NCBI GenBank assembly: GCA_033297075.1
Contig: MU858075.1
Span: 233,463-297,462 of the forward strand
Reading direction: 5' to 3'
DNA: 64,000 nt
Source of the DNA: Rhypophila decipiens
Taxonomy: Eukaryota; Ascomycota; Sordariomycetes; Sordariales; Naviculisporaceae
Position 1 is the first letter of the stretch. Every line of letters begins with the position of its first letter. Position numbers and translations under genes: made by a program. Below the pieces are notes generated by a model. The model saw nothing but the letters and a program-made list of their open reading frames with translations, was not told the origin of the DNA and did not search any database. Positions 1-11,630 of this stretch are shown piece by piece.

Positions 1-427
1 ATCCAAGGCCATAACATCTACAGAGAGACTTTATGGAAGACTTCGGGGATTCATTATTGGACGGCATCCCAAAAACCTTGCTTATAGAACATTATACACT
101 CAGTCGGGCATATCAGAGAGCGAATAGAGTTGGTGATGTATATATACGGCAAGAAAAGAAGGTAGATTGATGCTCTGCTGAATATAATACGTTAACTAGA
201 TAAAAAGGGTTTCGTTGCCTACACCAAGAAATAAAAACCTAAAACGTGTGCCTTGGGGCATCGCTTTGCATCGCTCGTGGCCATCAGTCCTGGCCTGGGA
301 ACGATCTTCCGTCATGCCTTAGAGGCCCCTGCCCATCCAAACGCCATCGCCAGAAAACAAATACCAAAATCTAGGTCAAATGTATCCAGTCTGTACCCAT
401 TCCCACTTCTCAAGGCCCCCGAGTTTC
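1..427. other. Intergenic, 3' flank of first MARVEL-like gene
   Basis: No convincing coding region. The part next to the gene (about 389-417) resembles 1741-1769, downstream of the second copy. This shows that the duplication extends past the stop codon. Confidence 0.6.
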
Positions 428-1211
428 TCAAGTCGATACATAATAAGGATTAGGACCTCCATAATGACCAGCGGGCTGGTGACCGCCTGCGAGGGTGTTG
501 AGGGGATACGAGTGTTGCGCCTCGGGCTCAGAAGTAACCTTGTTGGTTGAACCCAGCTCTTTTCTGGCCTTCAACCAGTGAATCAACCGGCCCAAGCCAA
601 CAATGAGAATGAAGCCGACGTGAACCAGGTTGTACCACATTCTACGCTTCATCGGATCTCCGGAATCCTCTTTCATATATGACTAGAATTCCCAAGTTAT
701 TAGTTATCATGTAGACACATGACCCTATACATATAGTCGAACAATAATCGACAAGAAAAACCACCGGGGCTGTGTAGATACATACTGCTGCATAGACCCC
801 AAAGTTGATCAACCAGAACACAGAAAGAATACCATCAATAATAGAACAATAAAAAAATGTGCGTTTTGTCATGGATCTTCTGACGCAGCCGGTACCCAGA
901 GGGACGAGGAAGGAAAGGCCTGTGAGAATCATAGTAAAGTACTATTCGACAAGACGTACAACGCCAAGCAGAGTGAGCAGAGGTCACTTTATGGAAGCCG
1001 GACCGTTTGGTGTAGCACGTACATATTTGCCTTGTCCAGCTTCCTCCTTCCGTTTCTCGGTCATCCAGAAAGTAAAAGCAAAGAAGATGGCTTCATCCAG
1101 AGAAAAGGCAACCATGATGGCAAATACCACTCCTTTTAATGAAAGCCCCTTTTTACGGCCCTCTGACTTGATGCCCGCTGTGTTTCCAAAGCCATTCGAC
1201 GTCGTGCCCAT
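428..1211 (-). CDS. MARVEL-like four-helix membrane protein, tandem copy 1
   Basis: Three exons on the minus strand: 1211-1023, 941-786 and 682-428, giving 199 residues. The donors read GTACGT and GTATGT, and all junctions are phase 0. Exon 1 holds one hydrophobic helix, exon 2 two and exon 3 one, the four-helix plan of MARVEL-domain proteins. Intron positions match exactly those of the neighbouring copy (1764-2501) and the divergent gene at 3678: intron 1 follows a GKY/GKW motif and intron 2 follows the third helix. The C-terminal tail is hydrophilic, with a GGH-x-P-x-G-x3-GPN-x-YY pattern shared only with copy 2. The start is the first ATG that makes exon 1 match copy 2; the open frame upstream is leader. 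The family role (membrane organisation or trafficking) is inferred from topology; no substrate is known. Confidence 0.8.
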
Positions 1212-1763
1212 GGTGTCAATGCGGAACAACTGGTGACCTGAGTGTGGGAGGCGGTATATATCACCGTCGTGATTGCTCTGTTTAGGTCTTTTCAAGTTAT
1301 GTTGATAGTGATGCGTTTCTGCGGAGTGAAGGTAAAAAAAGAAAGTGAACGGGTCAGAAATCTCGAGAGGAGAGTCCTTTACCGGGCTTGGACAAATTGC
1401 CCCTTTTATACTCAACAAGCAGCCCATCGTAGATGTGTAATGGATTCAACAGACTCGGGGCCATGACGGGATTCATGTTGGTCACTGGCCGGATAGTTGG
1501 ATCGCAATTTAAATACAGAGAGGACATGGAGACCGGATGGAAAAGACCATCCAAGGTCAGAGGACTCGAGTTGAATGGACCTGAAAATGAATTTCCAGAA
1601 GTGACCCATGAATGACTTTAATCACATCAGGATTTGGAAGATATCCAAGCCCCAGAACATACATTCTCGGGCGAACATATAGAAGAGGACATGGAGGTGA
1701 GGAAAACATGCATGTACCAAGTTAGGTATGCAAAATTATACAGTCCGCACCCATTTCCACTTT
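1212..1763. other. Intergenic: promoter of copy 1, 3' end of copy 2
   Basis: Contains the leader and promoter of the gene at 428-1211. The 70-bp block at 1419-1488 is nearly identical to 2708-2777 upstream of copy 2 (about 60 of 70 bases by eye). A later block at about 1560-1650 also resembles about 2840-2930. No gene seen. Confidence 0.7.
1403..1410 (-). promoter_or_regulatory. TATA box of MARVEL-like copy 1
   Basis: Reads TATAAAAG on the minus strand, about 190 bp before the ATG at 1211. The equivalent TATA element of copy 2 lies at almost the same distance (187 bp), directly downstream of the shared 70-bp block. Confidence 0.55.
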
Positions 1764-2501
1764 TCAACGCTGCCCTGAAGTCGGTAAATAATAGGTATTA
1801 GGGCCGGTATGGTAGCCGCCGGGGTTGTGACCACCTGCAAGCGTGCTAAGGTCAATCGGATAATTCGCCAGGGGTTCAGAAGTGCCCTCGTTGGTTGAAC
1901 CCCCTTTTCCTTTTTTGCTGTACTTCCGCCAGGCAATGAAATTGGTCACATCGAGAATCAACCAGAGGATGGCATTGGCCACGCTGACCCAAAGGACGGC
2001 CTTCATCAGCCCCAGGCCGATGATGTTGTGATCGTCGGTGTTGAGATAGGACTACCATTCCTGATATTAGTGATCAAGCACCAGAAAATGAATAACAGGG
2101 CCAGGCACATACAGCAGCATATACTCCAAAGTGAATCATCCACAACAAGACCATAGGCCCAAAGACAAACAGAAGTAGAAAATAAGCGCGGGGGACGAGT
2201 GCGGTCAATACTCCAAGAGGAGCGGAGACAGCTGCTGTCCCCAAAGTAAAATACTAATTGGGAGAAAACGGGGAGAGTTAGCCAAACTGCTCAGAGGCAG
2301 GTATAGGGAAGCCGAAACATGTCGTCAAGTTCGTACATAGTATTTGCCCTCCTCCAGAGGTGATGCAGTCCCAATTTTGATCATCAAGACGGTAACAAGG
2401 CCGACAATAGTCGCGGCGCCCCCAACAATAATCTTGACAACAGAGAGGAACCGAGGCGGCGACTTGGACTTAGTGCCTTGAGCGTTTGACCCCTTGTCCA
2501 T
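1764..2501 (-). CDS. MARVEL-like four-helix membrane protein, tandem copy 2
   Basis: Three exons on the minus strand: 2501-2337, 2253-2113 and 2051-1764, giving 197 residues, all junctions phase 0 (donors GTACGA and GTATGT; acceptors TTAG and GTAG). Exon 2 is too short to stand out as an open frame, but it begins with YFT and ends with FGVYAA exactly as in copy 1. Exon 3 starts SYLN, like the MYLN of the gene at 3678, followed by the fourth helix and a hydrophilic tail. The tail (GGSTN, TSEP, LAGGH, GPN-x-YY) is clearly more similar to copy 1 than the membrane helices are. This is a segmental duplication including promoter and 3' flank. Function unknown beyond the family; a membrane location is predicted. 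Confidence 0.8.
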
Positions 2502-2687
2502 TCTGCGGCGGTTGAGAAGAAAGGGTAACAGGCACCACATAGTTATTGTGTGATGGGCAGTACTAGAGTATCTCACTGGTTTCGTCGATTTGCCCTTAGA
2601 ACAGTGCGTTTCTGTAGGGACAGGTAAAGGCAGAGCAGACAAGAATACTGAGAGAACATCCTTGATATGTTTGTTGGACAAAGTGTC

Positions 2688-2695
2688 CATTTATA
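2688..2695 (-). promoter_or_regulatory. TATA box of MARVEL-like copy 2
   Basis: Reads TATAAATG on the minus strand, 187 bp before the ATG at 2501. Placement relative to the conserved block matches copy 1. Confidence 0.5.
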
Positions 2696-3120
2696 GGTAG
2701 GCAACGAGCAGCCCATCGTAGACGTGTAATGGAATCAAAGGAACTCGAGGACATGACGGGTTCATGTTGGTCACTGGTTGAATGTCTGGTTGCGACTTGA
2801 CAAGCAGAAAGAGACCGGAGAACAAAAGACCTCGAGAGCGATAAAAAGTCGAGTTGCGTCGGCCTGTAAGAAAGACTTCCCAGGTGAGCCATGGCTTCTG
2901 AATCTGATCACATCAGGATTCGGATGAACGGCCCATCAAGACGGCTTCCCATGACAAACCTCGAGTGTTTTATAAAATCATTTGTATGAGGAGTCTCCGA
3001 ACCGGATCGGCCCGTTATATAATCTGCCAGGACCACCTTTGATCACCCTTCCGGATCTGTCTCCCGTGCCTGTGGATCGCCGGGGTTGAGTTCAACAAAG
3101 GCCCGGGACTTTGTATTGTG

Positions 3121-3135
3121 TAACCCTAACCCTAG
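3121..3135 (+). repeat. Short telomere-like TAACCC run
   Basis: Two and a half TAACCC units. A similar run occurs at 20603-20614. Too short for a former telomere; such teloboxes can bind Tbf1/Teb-type factors (known for fungi; inference here). Confidence 0.4.
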
Positions 3136-3677
3136 CTCTTTTCCCCCGGCCCAAGCCGAGATCTCAGCCGATCTCAGGCGGCGTCTCCACTGCAGGCCCC
3201 CCTGTTCTCGGCCCCTGACAGCCCCTGGCACTGGCAGCTTTGCCTAAATCTTCCAAGGTCGCACTGACGTCACTGACGAACGAATGATACGGGGGGAACT
3301 ATCGTGTGTCTTGGCCGGCGATTGACACATCATGAGACAAAGCAGATCATCCAACCATCTCAATCTCCGCTTGTCTTGGGGGTTCTCTCCTTCTTCCCCT
3401 TCCAACAAACCAACAACTTTTCGTGGTTGGCAATAGATCCGACCAACTTTCACCTCGAGTCTTTTGACTTGCTTGGGTTCGCGCAAGCATACACTCACCC
3501 CGGCGATCTGAGAATTTCGATAAAGCCGAAAGGGACTGCTTCCTGGGCATTACTCCACCGACTTGGACCCTGAGATCCACCACGATCGCGCGATTGAAAA
3601 AACAAAAGAGAAAAACATAAACAACAGATTCAACATACCACTCGAACGGGTAGAAAACAACCATCGAGGCCGACAAC

Positions 3678-4298
3678 ATGGGCATCCGTGACGTCCGCGA
3701 CATGTCCAAGGGCTACATGGCCTTTGCCATTCTCCACTTCTTCCAGTTCGTCCTCGCCGTCACCGTCTGCGGGCTCTATGGCGTCGAGCTTAACAGGGCG
3801 GCCAAGGCCGGCAAGTATGCCGATGGAAAATGGGTACGTCGGGTCCTAAAATGAATTCTGGAAACGCTCTAGGGCTGTTGCTGATGATAGCTTCTCGTCG
3901 CAGGTTTACGCCGAAGTAGTCGGTGGTCTCTCCGCCCTGACCGCCATCCTCCTCGTGATTCCGTACTTCCTCCGGTTCGCGCTCGCTTGGGTGTGGAACT
4001 TGATCCTGTTCATTCTTTGGATTGCCCTGTTTGGACTCTTTGCGAGCGTAAGTGATTTCTCGAGATATACACTTGTCTCCCCGTCACTCGAATCGCGTTC
4101 ACTAACGCGGCTGCGTGTCAACAGATGTATCTCAACGAAAACCCCGAAGGCAACGGCGACATCCAGCGCATGAAGAACGCGCTCTGGGTCGTCCTTGTCA
4201 ACGCCATCATGTGGCTCATCACCAGCGTCGCCGGGTTCGTGTACTGGTGGCGACACAGAGATAGAGTCTCCCGCTTCACCGGCCGCGCCAGGGTCTAA
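3678..4298 (+). CDS. MARVEL-domain membrane protein
   Basis: Three exons (3678-3833, 3904-4047, 4125-4298) encode 157 residues; donors are GTACGT and GTAAGT and both introns are phase 0. Four hydrophobic segments lie at about residues 12-34, 56-74, 80-100 and 121-143, typical of small fungal MARVEL-domain proteins. These sit in the plasma or vesicle membrane and are linked in general to membrane apposition and trafficking. The ATG is the first in the leader and is followed directly by a short cytosolic N-terminus. Compared with the two minus-strand relatives, this copy lacks the glycine- and tyrosine-rich tail and ends in a short basic segment. It is probably the ancestral, conserved member (inference). 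Divergent from copy 2, about 1.2 kb between start codons. Confidence 0.88.
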
Positions 4299-7200
4299 AC
4301 GACGACATTGCTCTCGAATCGATTTCTGGAGCAATCAACATCTGTATAAACGAGGAAATGCCGAATGAGGTGGAAGACATTGTTGGTAATGCGATTTGGT
4401 CACGATCGTGGTGCTTGGATTTGTTGTGTCAGCGACAGAAAAGATACCCCATGGATAATTTGCAGAGTTTGGTTTGAAGCTGTGGAGGGATACCTTCGCA
4501 GGTAGTAATAATTACAACGTGGCCTGGTGGCTTGATGGTTGACGAGGATACATAATATGGAGCATGGCTACAATTCTTCTTTGGTTTGAGTTACCGATAC
4601 CCTCGGTGCGAGTCGGCTGGCTGCTTTGCTTTTGGATCGTGGCTTGAATCGGTCATGGAAGTTTGACTCGTGTCATGGAACAGCGCTTACCAGGCCCGAA
4701 CACATGGTTGTACGACCGGTTGGATGCTTCGGGTGTCATGGTGTACAATCTCGATATATCTTCTATTTCTTTACCAACATTCGAATTACCTCTTCTATCG
4801 GCGACTTGGTGTTCTACGTGTGGTTCCGACAAGGGACAAAACCACAAATCCTGAACCAACTGGGCAAGTTCTTCCGATTCTGTGGCAGTGTCGCAGCTTT
4901 GTACGTGTATTGCTATATTGTCCGAATGAAGCCACTCAGGCACGCGTGTCAGGATGCTAACGTACTGATCTTCACTCGTGTATACATATGCACTGATATG
5001 CCATGACGCTTACATGTCAGCATGTGAATGCGCTTTCCCTTGTCGAGCTGCAATACTAAGTTTCGTGATCGACACTCCGAGCGGAACAACATGAACGGTT
5101 GGTGGTTTTTCCGAAGGTGGTGATCAGGGAAACCTCGATCAGCTCCCCACCTGCCCAGTTAGAGAATCGGTACTGGGATCACTTTCAAATTGAAATAGCC
5201 GTAAAAGCTCTACATATGCCATCATCACCAAAACGCATGATAGCTTCATCATAGATATTCTTCCTGAGACAACTTTGACGAGCTCCCCTTAAGTGCAGGC
5301 ATGTATATGACGTCAGATCTTATCTATTGTTGCTCAAGCAGAAGAACAGCGTCGTATTGGGAACGCCCGATTGGCCTGAGGGAAGGGTTGCGCCACCAGC
5401 ACAGCGGTTGCTGCGGCACTCACTGGAACGACAACTGTGATCATGAGGCACAAGCCGTAACACACAAACAGTCTTGACAGTTCGTGGGACAGGAGAGAGA
5501 TCGTCTCAAACGAAAATATAAGCAAAGATAAAAGTCTCGCCAATCTTGTCTATCACGTCTATCGATAGGTCTGTTCGTACATGTACACGCGTCGGTATAC
5601 GCGGACCCTTGACAAGAAATCGATCTTGAAAAAAGGAAACTAATTGCCGAGTGAGATTCGCTTTTCCATAAAAGCTTCCAGGGCTTCCAAGATCCATGAT
5701 AGGGCCCTGGCCCCTGATTTGACCCCGCCAAAAGAAAAGTTCCCTGCCCTGGGGGTCCTGCGGGGGAATTCAAATCCACCATCACAAGCTGAAGAGACGG
5801 ACCTGACAGGGGACCAGATCGCTAACTGCCGTGTTTCCGCTCGGCAGGTTCGTCAAGATTTCAGATCCCTCAAAGCAGCATCTGTGGTCTTTGATGAGGA
5901 AAATGATTGAAGACAGTGATATACACTAAAGGTTACACGTACAATGCTATCTTCTTCGCACAGGTAGGAGGAAAGGATCAGCTAGCAAATCGGCCGACAA
6001 CGCTTTTGTTATCTCTCAACTCTCGCGCCACTTGTGGCTGTACGATAGCTTGATAGAAACCCCAAAGCCCAGCTTGGTGAGGATAGACGGCTCGGGCATG
6101 AGATCAACAAGCCCACAGGACCGCACCGCACGTCTCGGGGGGGAAGCCTTTGCCGGTTGATCGGCGACAATACCGGTTCCGCCGTCGTATACTTTCCTCA
6201 GTACCACACCACCACACCGCACCGTGCCGCAGCCCACCAAAAACATGGCCCGAAGATCCACAAGAAAAGTTTGTCAGGCTCGGGTTGTTCTCTCTCTTAT
6301 CCGACAGACAGATAAAGAAGATCAACAGTTATACATGACTGTACAATACCCTCCGCCAGGAAAAAAGCTTGGGCGAAAATTGTGGTCTGATTTCACCGTC
6401 ACGGTGCAGGAGAACTCCACTACCGGGGTGTACTGTTCCATGTCCATGGGATCTTTTTTCTTTTCGGATTTTACGTATCGAGAACCGGGGTATCTCAGGG
6501 TCCTCTTGGTCCTTCAGAACGTGACATGGACTTCTTGGACGAGTGTTGACTAGGAGAATTTACTAGTCGTTTGCCTCCATCTTGGTGGTTCAAAGATGCC
6601 GTTTATCCAGGAGCCTCACTGGTACGACCAACAGAGGTGCTCGATGCGGATATCAGCAATGCTGTGTGACTGTCTTTTGTGAAGGTGCAACCGAGTTCAA
6701 GGTTTTGGTCTGCGGGCAGCCGACTTACTATAACGAGGGAAATATTCATCTCTTCTTCCCTCCCGTTTGTTAACCTTATATACACCTTCAGGGAGCGTGT
6801 AGTTCTAGACGTTGTATTTCATGGCAGTTTGGGGTACCAATTCGTGATGCCAGGTTTTGACATCCAACCGCCCCCGCCATTAATGCATAGCGACACAAAA
6901 GGACATCTGCCAATATACACAGACATAACCCAGCAACCGCGACAAAATCGTACGAGTTGTGCAGTGATCAGCATCACAGCAGGCTAGCGATGGAGACGGG
7001 AACGATACAATTACGCGATTGGGTTTCTTGCGCATGGCTTGGTGGTGTGTAGCGGAGACACGGGTATGCGAAAGACTGAATATCATCCTACGGAATACTG
7101 TGACCCTGTGTGCTGGTTTTTACTGACCATTGTGATAAATATCTTACAACCCACACAACAATCGCAGCCATGGATCAAGACAACACTGGCATCATTTTTT

Positions 7201-8812
7201 TTTCTCCGTGGTTGCTTGGTGCCTCCCGAGCCCCAGGAGCACAGCAGTGGCGAGATGCCGTTTTACCCCTATCGGCATAGCGACATGTAGTGCTGCAACT
7301 CTACCAGAGGGTTGGATGAAAGATGAAATGGGAATCTGCAGAAATCCCATGTCCTGAAACTGGGCCGCAAAGGTGCCCATTTTACCACATGCACTGTAGG
7401 ATTTTCGGGACGATATTTCACGACGGGAGGCTGCTTGATTACGGGAGACGAGGACGCATCTTTCTCCTCATTATGTGACAACCTCGATGAACAAACAAAC
7501 AGTATGAATGTCCACAAATCCACCAACCAGAGATTTTATCGGTAACGGCAAGAGAATCCAGGGATTGAAACAAGGCATGGCACGGCATGGGGCGCTTTTC
7601 CCTGGACGGGCACAGGCGCTAGGCTGATCGGCTGGCAGGCAGGCATCTTGTCAGGGTCCATCCCTCCTCCTCCATGCACTCAGGGACGGGAACCTGGCAC
7701 AAGATTCCCCATCGTGGAGGGGGGGCACCGTTCAAAGCTCCACAGGGCAAACACTGTACCGTAAGTGTACAACGTGTGAACGTACAGCAGGACTTGTTTC
7801 CCCACAGAGTAACTTGTAAGACAACTCTTAACTTGAATACTCCCGAGAAACCCATCCTTGAGGGAAGCCTCGGACGAGGCCCCTATGCCCAAGGAAGGTA
7901 TACTGTACTGATAAGGTAAACAAAGAACTGTCAGGGGCAAGTGACGCATTGAGCATGGCCAGCAATGTAGAGTGAATCGACGGAGAGGGCAACCCCAACT
8001 CCAATTGTTTAATCCCATGACTGTCTGTGTATTGGTGACCCCCAGACCCCCAGTCGATTGATCATTGATGAAATGATCAGCGGTACTCGTACCTCCCCGT
8101 CTCGCCCCCAAATACTTTCACAGCCCAGGGTACCTTCAAACCTAAAAGCCACACATCACACCGGCGGCATTGGGCCTCCACCTCCGGATTCTTCGATTCC
8201 ATCTATATACAGTATCCACAAAACTAAACGGATATCCTCCGTCCCGCCCCCCTTTCAAAGAAGGTTTCTTATCCGAGTGCGTTGCCCCATCCTGTTGCTC
8301 GCCGGAAGCCACTCGCTGTGCAGCAACCCTGAAGTGGCCAGAGGAAGTAGCGGCAGGAGGTCTGATGGTGATAGTGCCGACATTTAAACTTACCTGCCGA
8401 CAAGCCTACGAACCTAAACCTCAGCAAGCACACCGACAATCGGAACAACACTCCTTCCTCGCTTCAGCTGCGTCGACCGGAATAGCCCAAGGCTCTTCAG
8501 CCAAGGCAACCACAGTACACAGTAGTCGCCTCGTCTCTGTTTGACAGCCCCTCCTAGATAACGTCCCACGTCCAACCGTCTTGCCAGAACCCGAATTCTA
8601 CTACCGTCGACCCATGAACTCTTCCCAGCTCGCATCCCGCTTGTAACGATCTTATTACCAAGTCCTCATCTGGCCGACACATCGCATCTAGATCGGCTCA
8701 GCAGCGCAGACGACCGCTGCTCAACGTCAAGGTAGCTTGCCCTAACCCAACCCCACAATTCGGCTCCCTTCCCGCAAGGTAACCGACGCCTCAATGCTAA
8801 CCTGCTGAAAAG
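4299..8812. other. 4.5-kb intergenic stretch
   Basis: Open frames here are short, lack matching splice signals and resemble no family I know. The last few hundred bases are probably promoter and leader of the gene at 8813; a likely leader intron (about 8732-8812) ends directly at its ATG, with a GCTAAC branch site. Nothing else recognised. Confidence 0.5.
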
Positions 8813-10762
8813 ATGGCATCGTTCAAGCCCTCGTCCTCGTTCCTCTCCCGGTTGGCCCGCCCCAGCCACCGACGCACGGCGTCAAACTCGTCCGAGGCCT
8901 CGCACGCCTCTGTCAACAGCTCGGCCTCGGACGAGCAGTTTGTGTTCTCGGCCGGGAACACACCATCGGGGGAAAACCCTCCGCCGTTGGGCCCTGGGCT
9001 CAACATAACCTCCAACCCAAGAGACGGGCTTCTCCTGGGCAGACGTAAGTTTTGATATTTTCCTTCTTGTTGCTTGGGTCTGAGTCAAACCTGCACACTT
9101 CGCATTGTCCTACCACAAGGTTAAGGGTCTGAAGAAAACACTGCTTGGATGGGGCCAAATGACGTCGAGCGGCTGAGGGCTGTTCGTCATTCTGACTGGC
9201 TGGAAGCTAGCCTTGTGGCTTGCATCGTGACCAAGTCAGGGGCGGCCGGTTCGAGCGCCACAGACTTGATCAAGATATGTCCTTGTCTCTGGGTCCGGAG
9301 ACATGTTCCGCAGCTCTGGAGACCGAGGTCGTGGCAGTATTGGCTGCACCGCCAGTGGGCTTTATTTTCTGCTTCTCTTTGGTTTTCTTGACTCGAGCCC
9401 ATCTTCCTTGTCTTGTTTAATGGGCTGGAGAATTATTAAGGTTCGGGATTCGGGAATGCTAGCAGCGGTATAGTCGATATCCGGCGAACCTTGCTTGCAT
9501 CTCCAGGTCTAAAGATCCCTGCATATCACTGCGTCATCGAAGTCACTGCACAGATCCGTAGCCCTGCCCCTCCTCAGTTTCTATTCCAGACCACATTCAA
9601 ATACAAAGACTTTTGTGCTAATTCTGCAATGGTCCAACAGCAATCACCAGCCGCTCGCAGCCCAATCCTCACGATCTTGCTCGGCAGCGAGCCATCTCAT
9701 TGAGCGCTACAAGTCAGCCTATTGCCATCGGGCCCCCAGCCGCTCGAAAGCCCACAACCGCGGAGGCTGTAGTTACCCCTCCAGAACCCCTGTCAGCTCG
9801 CGGGGACCTTCCCGGGTATGTACTCCAGTTCAAGTCAGATGGTGTCACACAGCATCGGGAAACGGCTCAGATATAAGGGTCACTATATGCGGCTTTGGAA
9901 TTGCAGGTTGGCTGATATTTTCTTGTTTTCCTACAGAGGTTATTTCCCCTTCCACGAAGACCCGGCTTCCAGAGTCCGCCAGCCCCATCCCTTCCAGGTA
10001 GACACAGCCCACGCGCGCAGAGCATCCATCCAGCAAGCGTCGATTGAGTCCGGCTCTACTCCGAAAATGTCGACCTCGGTCAATCAGGTTCGGAAACTTG
10101 GCGGCGTTCCCAAGTCTTCTCAGTTCGCCTTTACTCGCAATCCTGACGCAGCATCGTCGGGATCACACACCCCTGTGTCCTCATATCTACCCAACGGCGC
10201 CCACGAAGGTGCCGCCCTCCCAATGGGAAAATACTACCCTTCCAACTACGAGAATACCTCTGCGTATAGACAGAGGCCCGCAACCAAGTCCAACCTCACT
10301 GCCAGCATCAAGTCCGAACCTCAGGTCCCTAAGTACCGACGTGAGGCGTCGCACGCACGCACCGGCTCAGATGTGAAGCTTCGTCTCTTGCAATACCAAC
10401 GAGACATGATCGCACAAGCCACCGTGGCAGCCAGCGCCCTGCTGGAGAAGAACGGATCCAACGTTGACCCGAAGACCTTGGCTGCAGGATCGGCGCTCAA
10501 GCACATCAACCTGGGAGGCACTATGCTCAAGACACACAAGCCTCTATCGCCTCGACTCGCTCCGCTTGGGAGCCCAGGACCAGTCACCCCAATGGAGCTC
10601 GAAGGCCCAGGAGGCGATGGCTATCTGACCGCAAAGCAAGCACCCAGCTTACCCAAAGAGGTCTTGAACGTCAAGGCACCCAACACCAGTGCCGAAAAGG
10701 CAAAGCAGTACCAGAAGAGTACACACACGCCTGCCTCGGAGTTTCATCCTCCAACTTTCTAG
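8813..10762 (+). CDS. Unrecognised disordered protein, three exons
   Basis: The proposed exons are 8813-9044, 9641-9815 and 9937-10762 (410 residues). The phases fit exactly: exon 1 ends on one base, exon 2 starts with two and ends on two, exon 3 starts with one. Donors are GTAAGT and GTATGT; acceptors are ACAG. Exon 2 is not the longest open frame in its region but is the only one that joins both sides. The protein is rich in Ser, Pro and Ala and mostly disordered. A GGYFPFHEDP motif marks the start of exon 3. A helical stretch near residue 285 (KLRLLQYQRDMIAQA) and the segment after it look like the most ordered part. The 596-bp first intron is long for this genome. Family and function not recognised. 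Confidence 0.72.
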
Positions 10763-11630
10763 TCGACCTTTCGCTCGACTATTCCATCATCTCGTTTATG
10801 AGATCGTTCATTTCCTTTGTTAGTCACGATGGTCGGCGTTCTATCACACATTTTGGAAGCATGGCATCACGATCACGATCACGAATACGGCGTTATTCAT
10901 TTTCCTCCTTCATCCTGGCCGATATTAAGCCATTATCCGATCCATCCGGTGCCAACATTGGCCAGCGATAGGATTCACCGGCCTGCCAGTTCTCCTTACA
11001 GTCATCATTGATACCCACGGTTGATTAGAGAGAGACGTAAACATTAGAATGGGCATGGGAAGGGTACCAATACCTTTTGAGAGCATACACGGAGTCAAAA
11101 CGGGTTTACGAACTTGGGACTGGAACTGAACTGCGCATTTCATTGGTCTTGAATGAGGAGGATCGTGGGATATTGCTTTTACCATTCCTCTTACGTTCTG
11201 GGCGTTTCCTTACTTTGGTTTTCTCAGTCAGGGGTTACATCGCCGATGTCATGACATCGCTATTGGCGAACCTTGGGCACAGGCATAACTTCACTTCTTC
11301 CGTATATATTTTACCTTTTTCTTTCCTCCCTTGGAGGCAGATTGATAGAACGAGATCAAATCAAGACCTGGGCTTAGGCCCTTTTTGGACCGTCAAGACG
11401 CCCTTTATTTCTGCTTTATATGCGTGATACTGGTCTCATTGATGCGTTGTGAAGATATGGATTATGCCTTACTGGGATCAATTATACGCATTTATTTCTC
11501 GAGCTAAATGTGTCTTGGTCACTCACCGTAGGCGTACGAGATGCTACTTCAACGCATGGTGTAAAATACAGAAGGGCCTATTTATTTCTGTTACAGACCG
11601 GCATTTGTAGCTCAAATTTGAGACACCGAC

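Larger units (their letters stand above)
2502..3677. other. Divergent promoter region between copy 2 and the third MARVEL-like gene
   Basis: Holds the copy-2 promoter (duplicated block 2708-2777) and, toward 3678, a pyrimidine-rich leader for the plus-strand gene. A short telomere-like TAACCC run lies at 3121-3135. No additional gene seen. Confidence 0.6.

Noticed and set aside
984..1427. Start of MARVEL-like copy 1 at the beginning of the 147-residue frame
   Set aside because: The extra N-terminus lies in the leader, overlaps the TATA region and has no match in copy 2.
9491..9936. Exons in other frames between 9491 and 9936 (for example the 314-residue frame start at 9818)
   Set aside because: Only the frame from 9641 to 9815 joins both neighbouring exons in phase with consensus splice sites.
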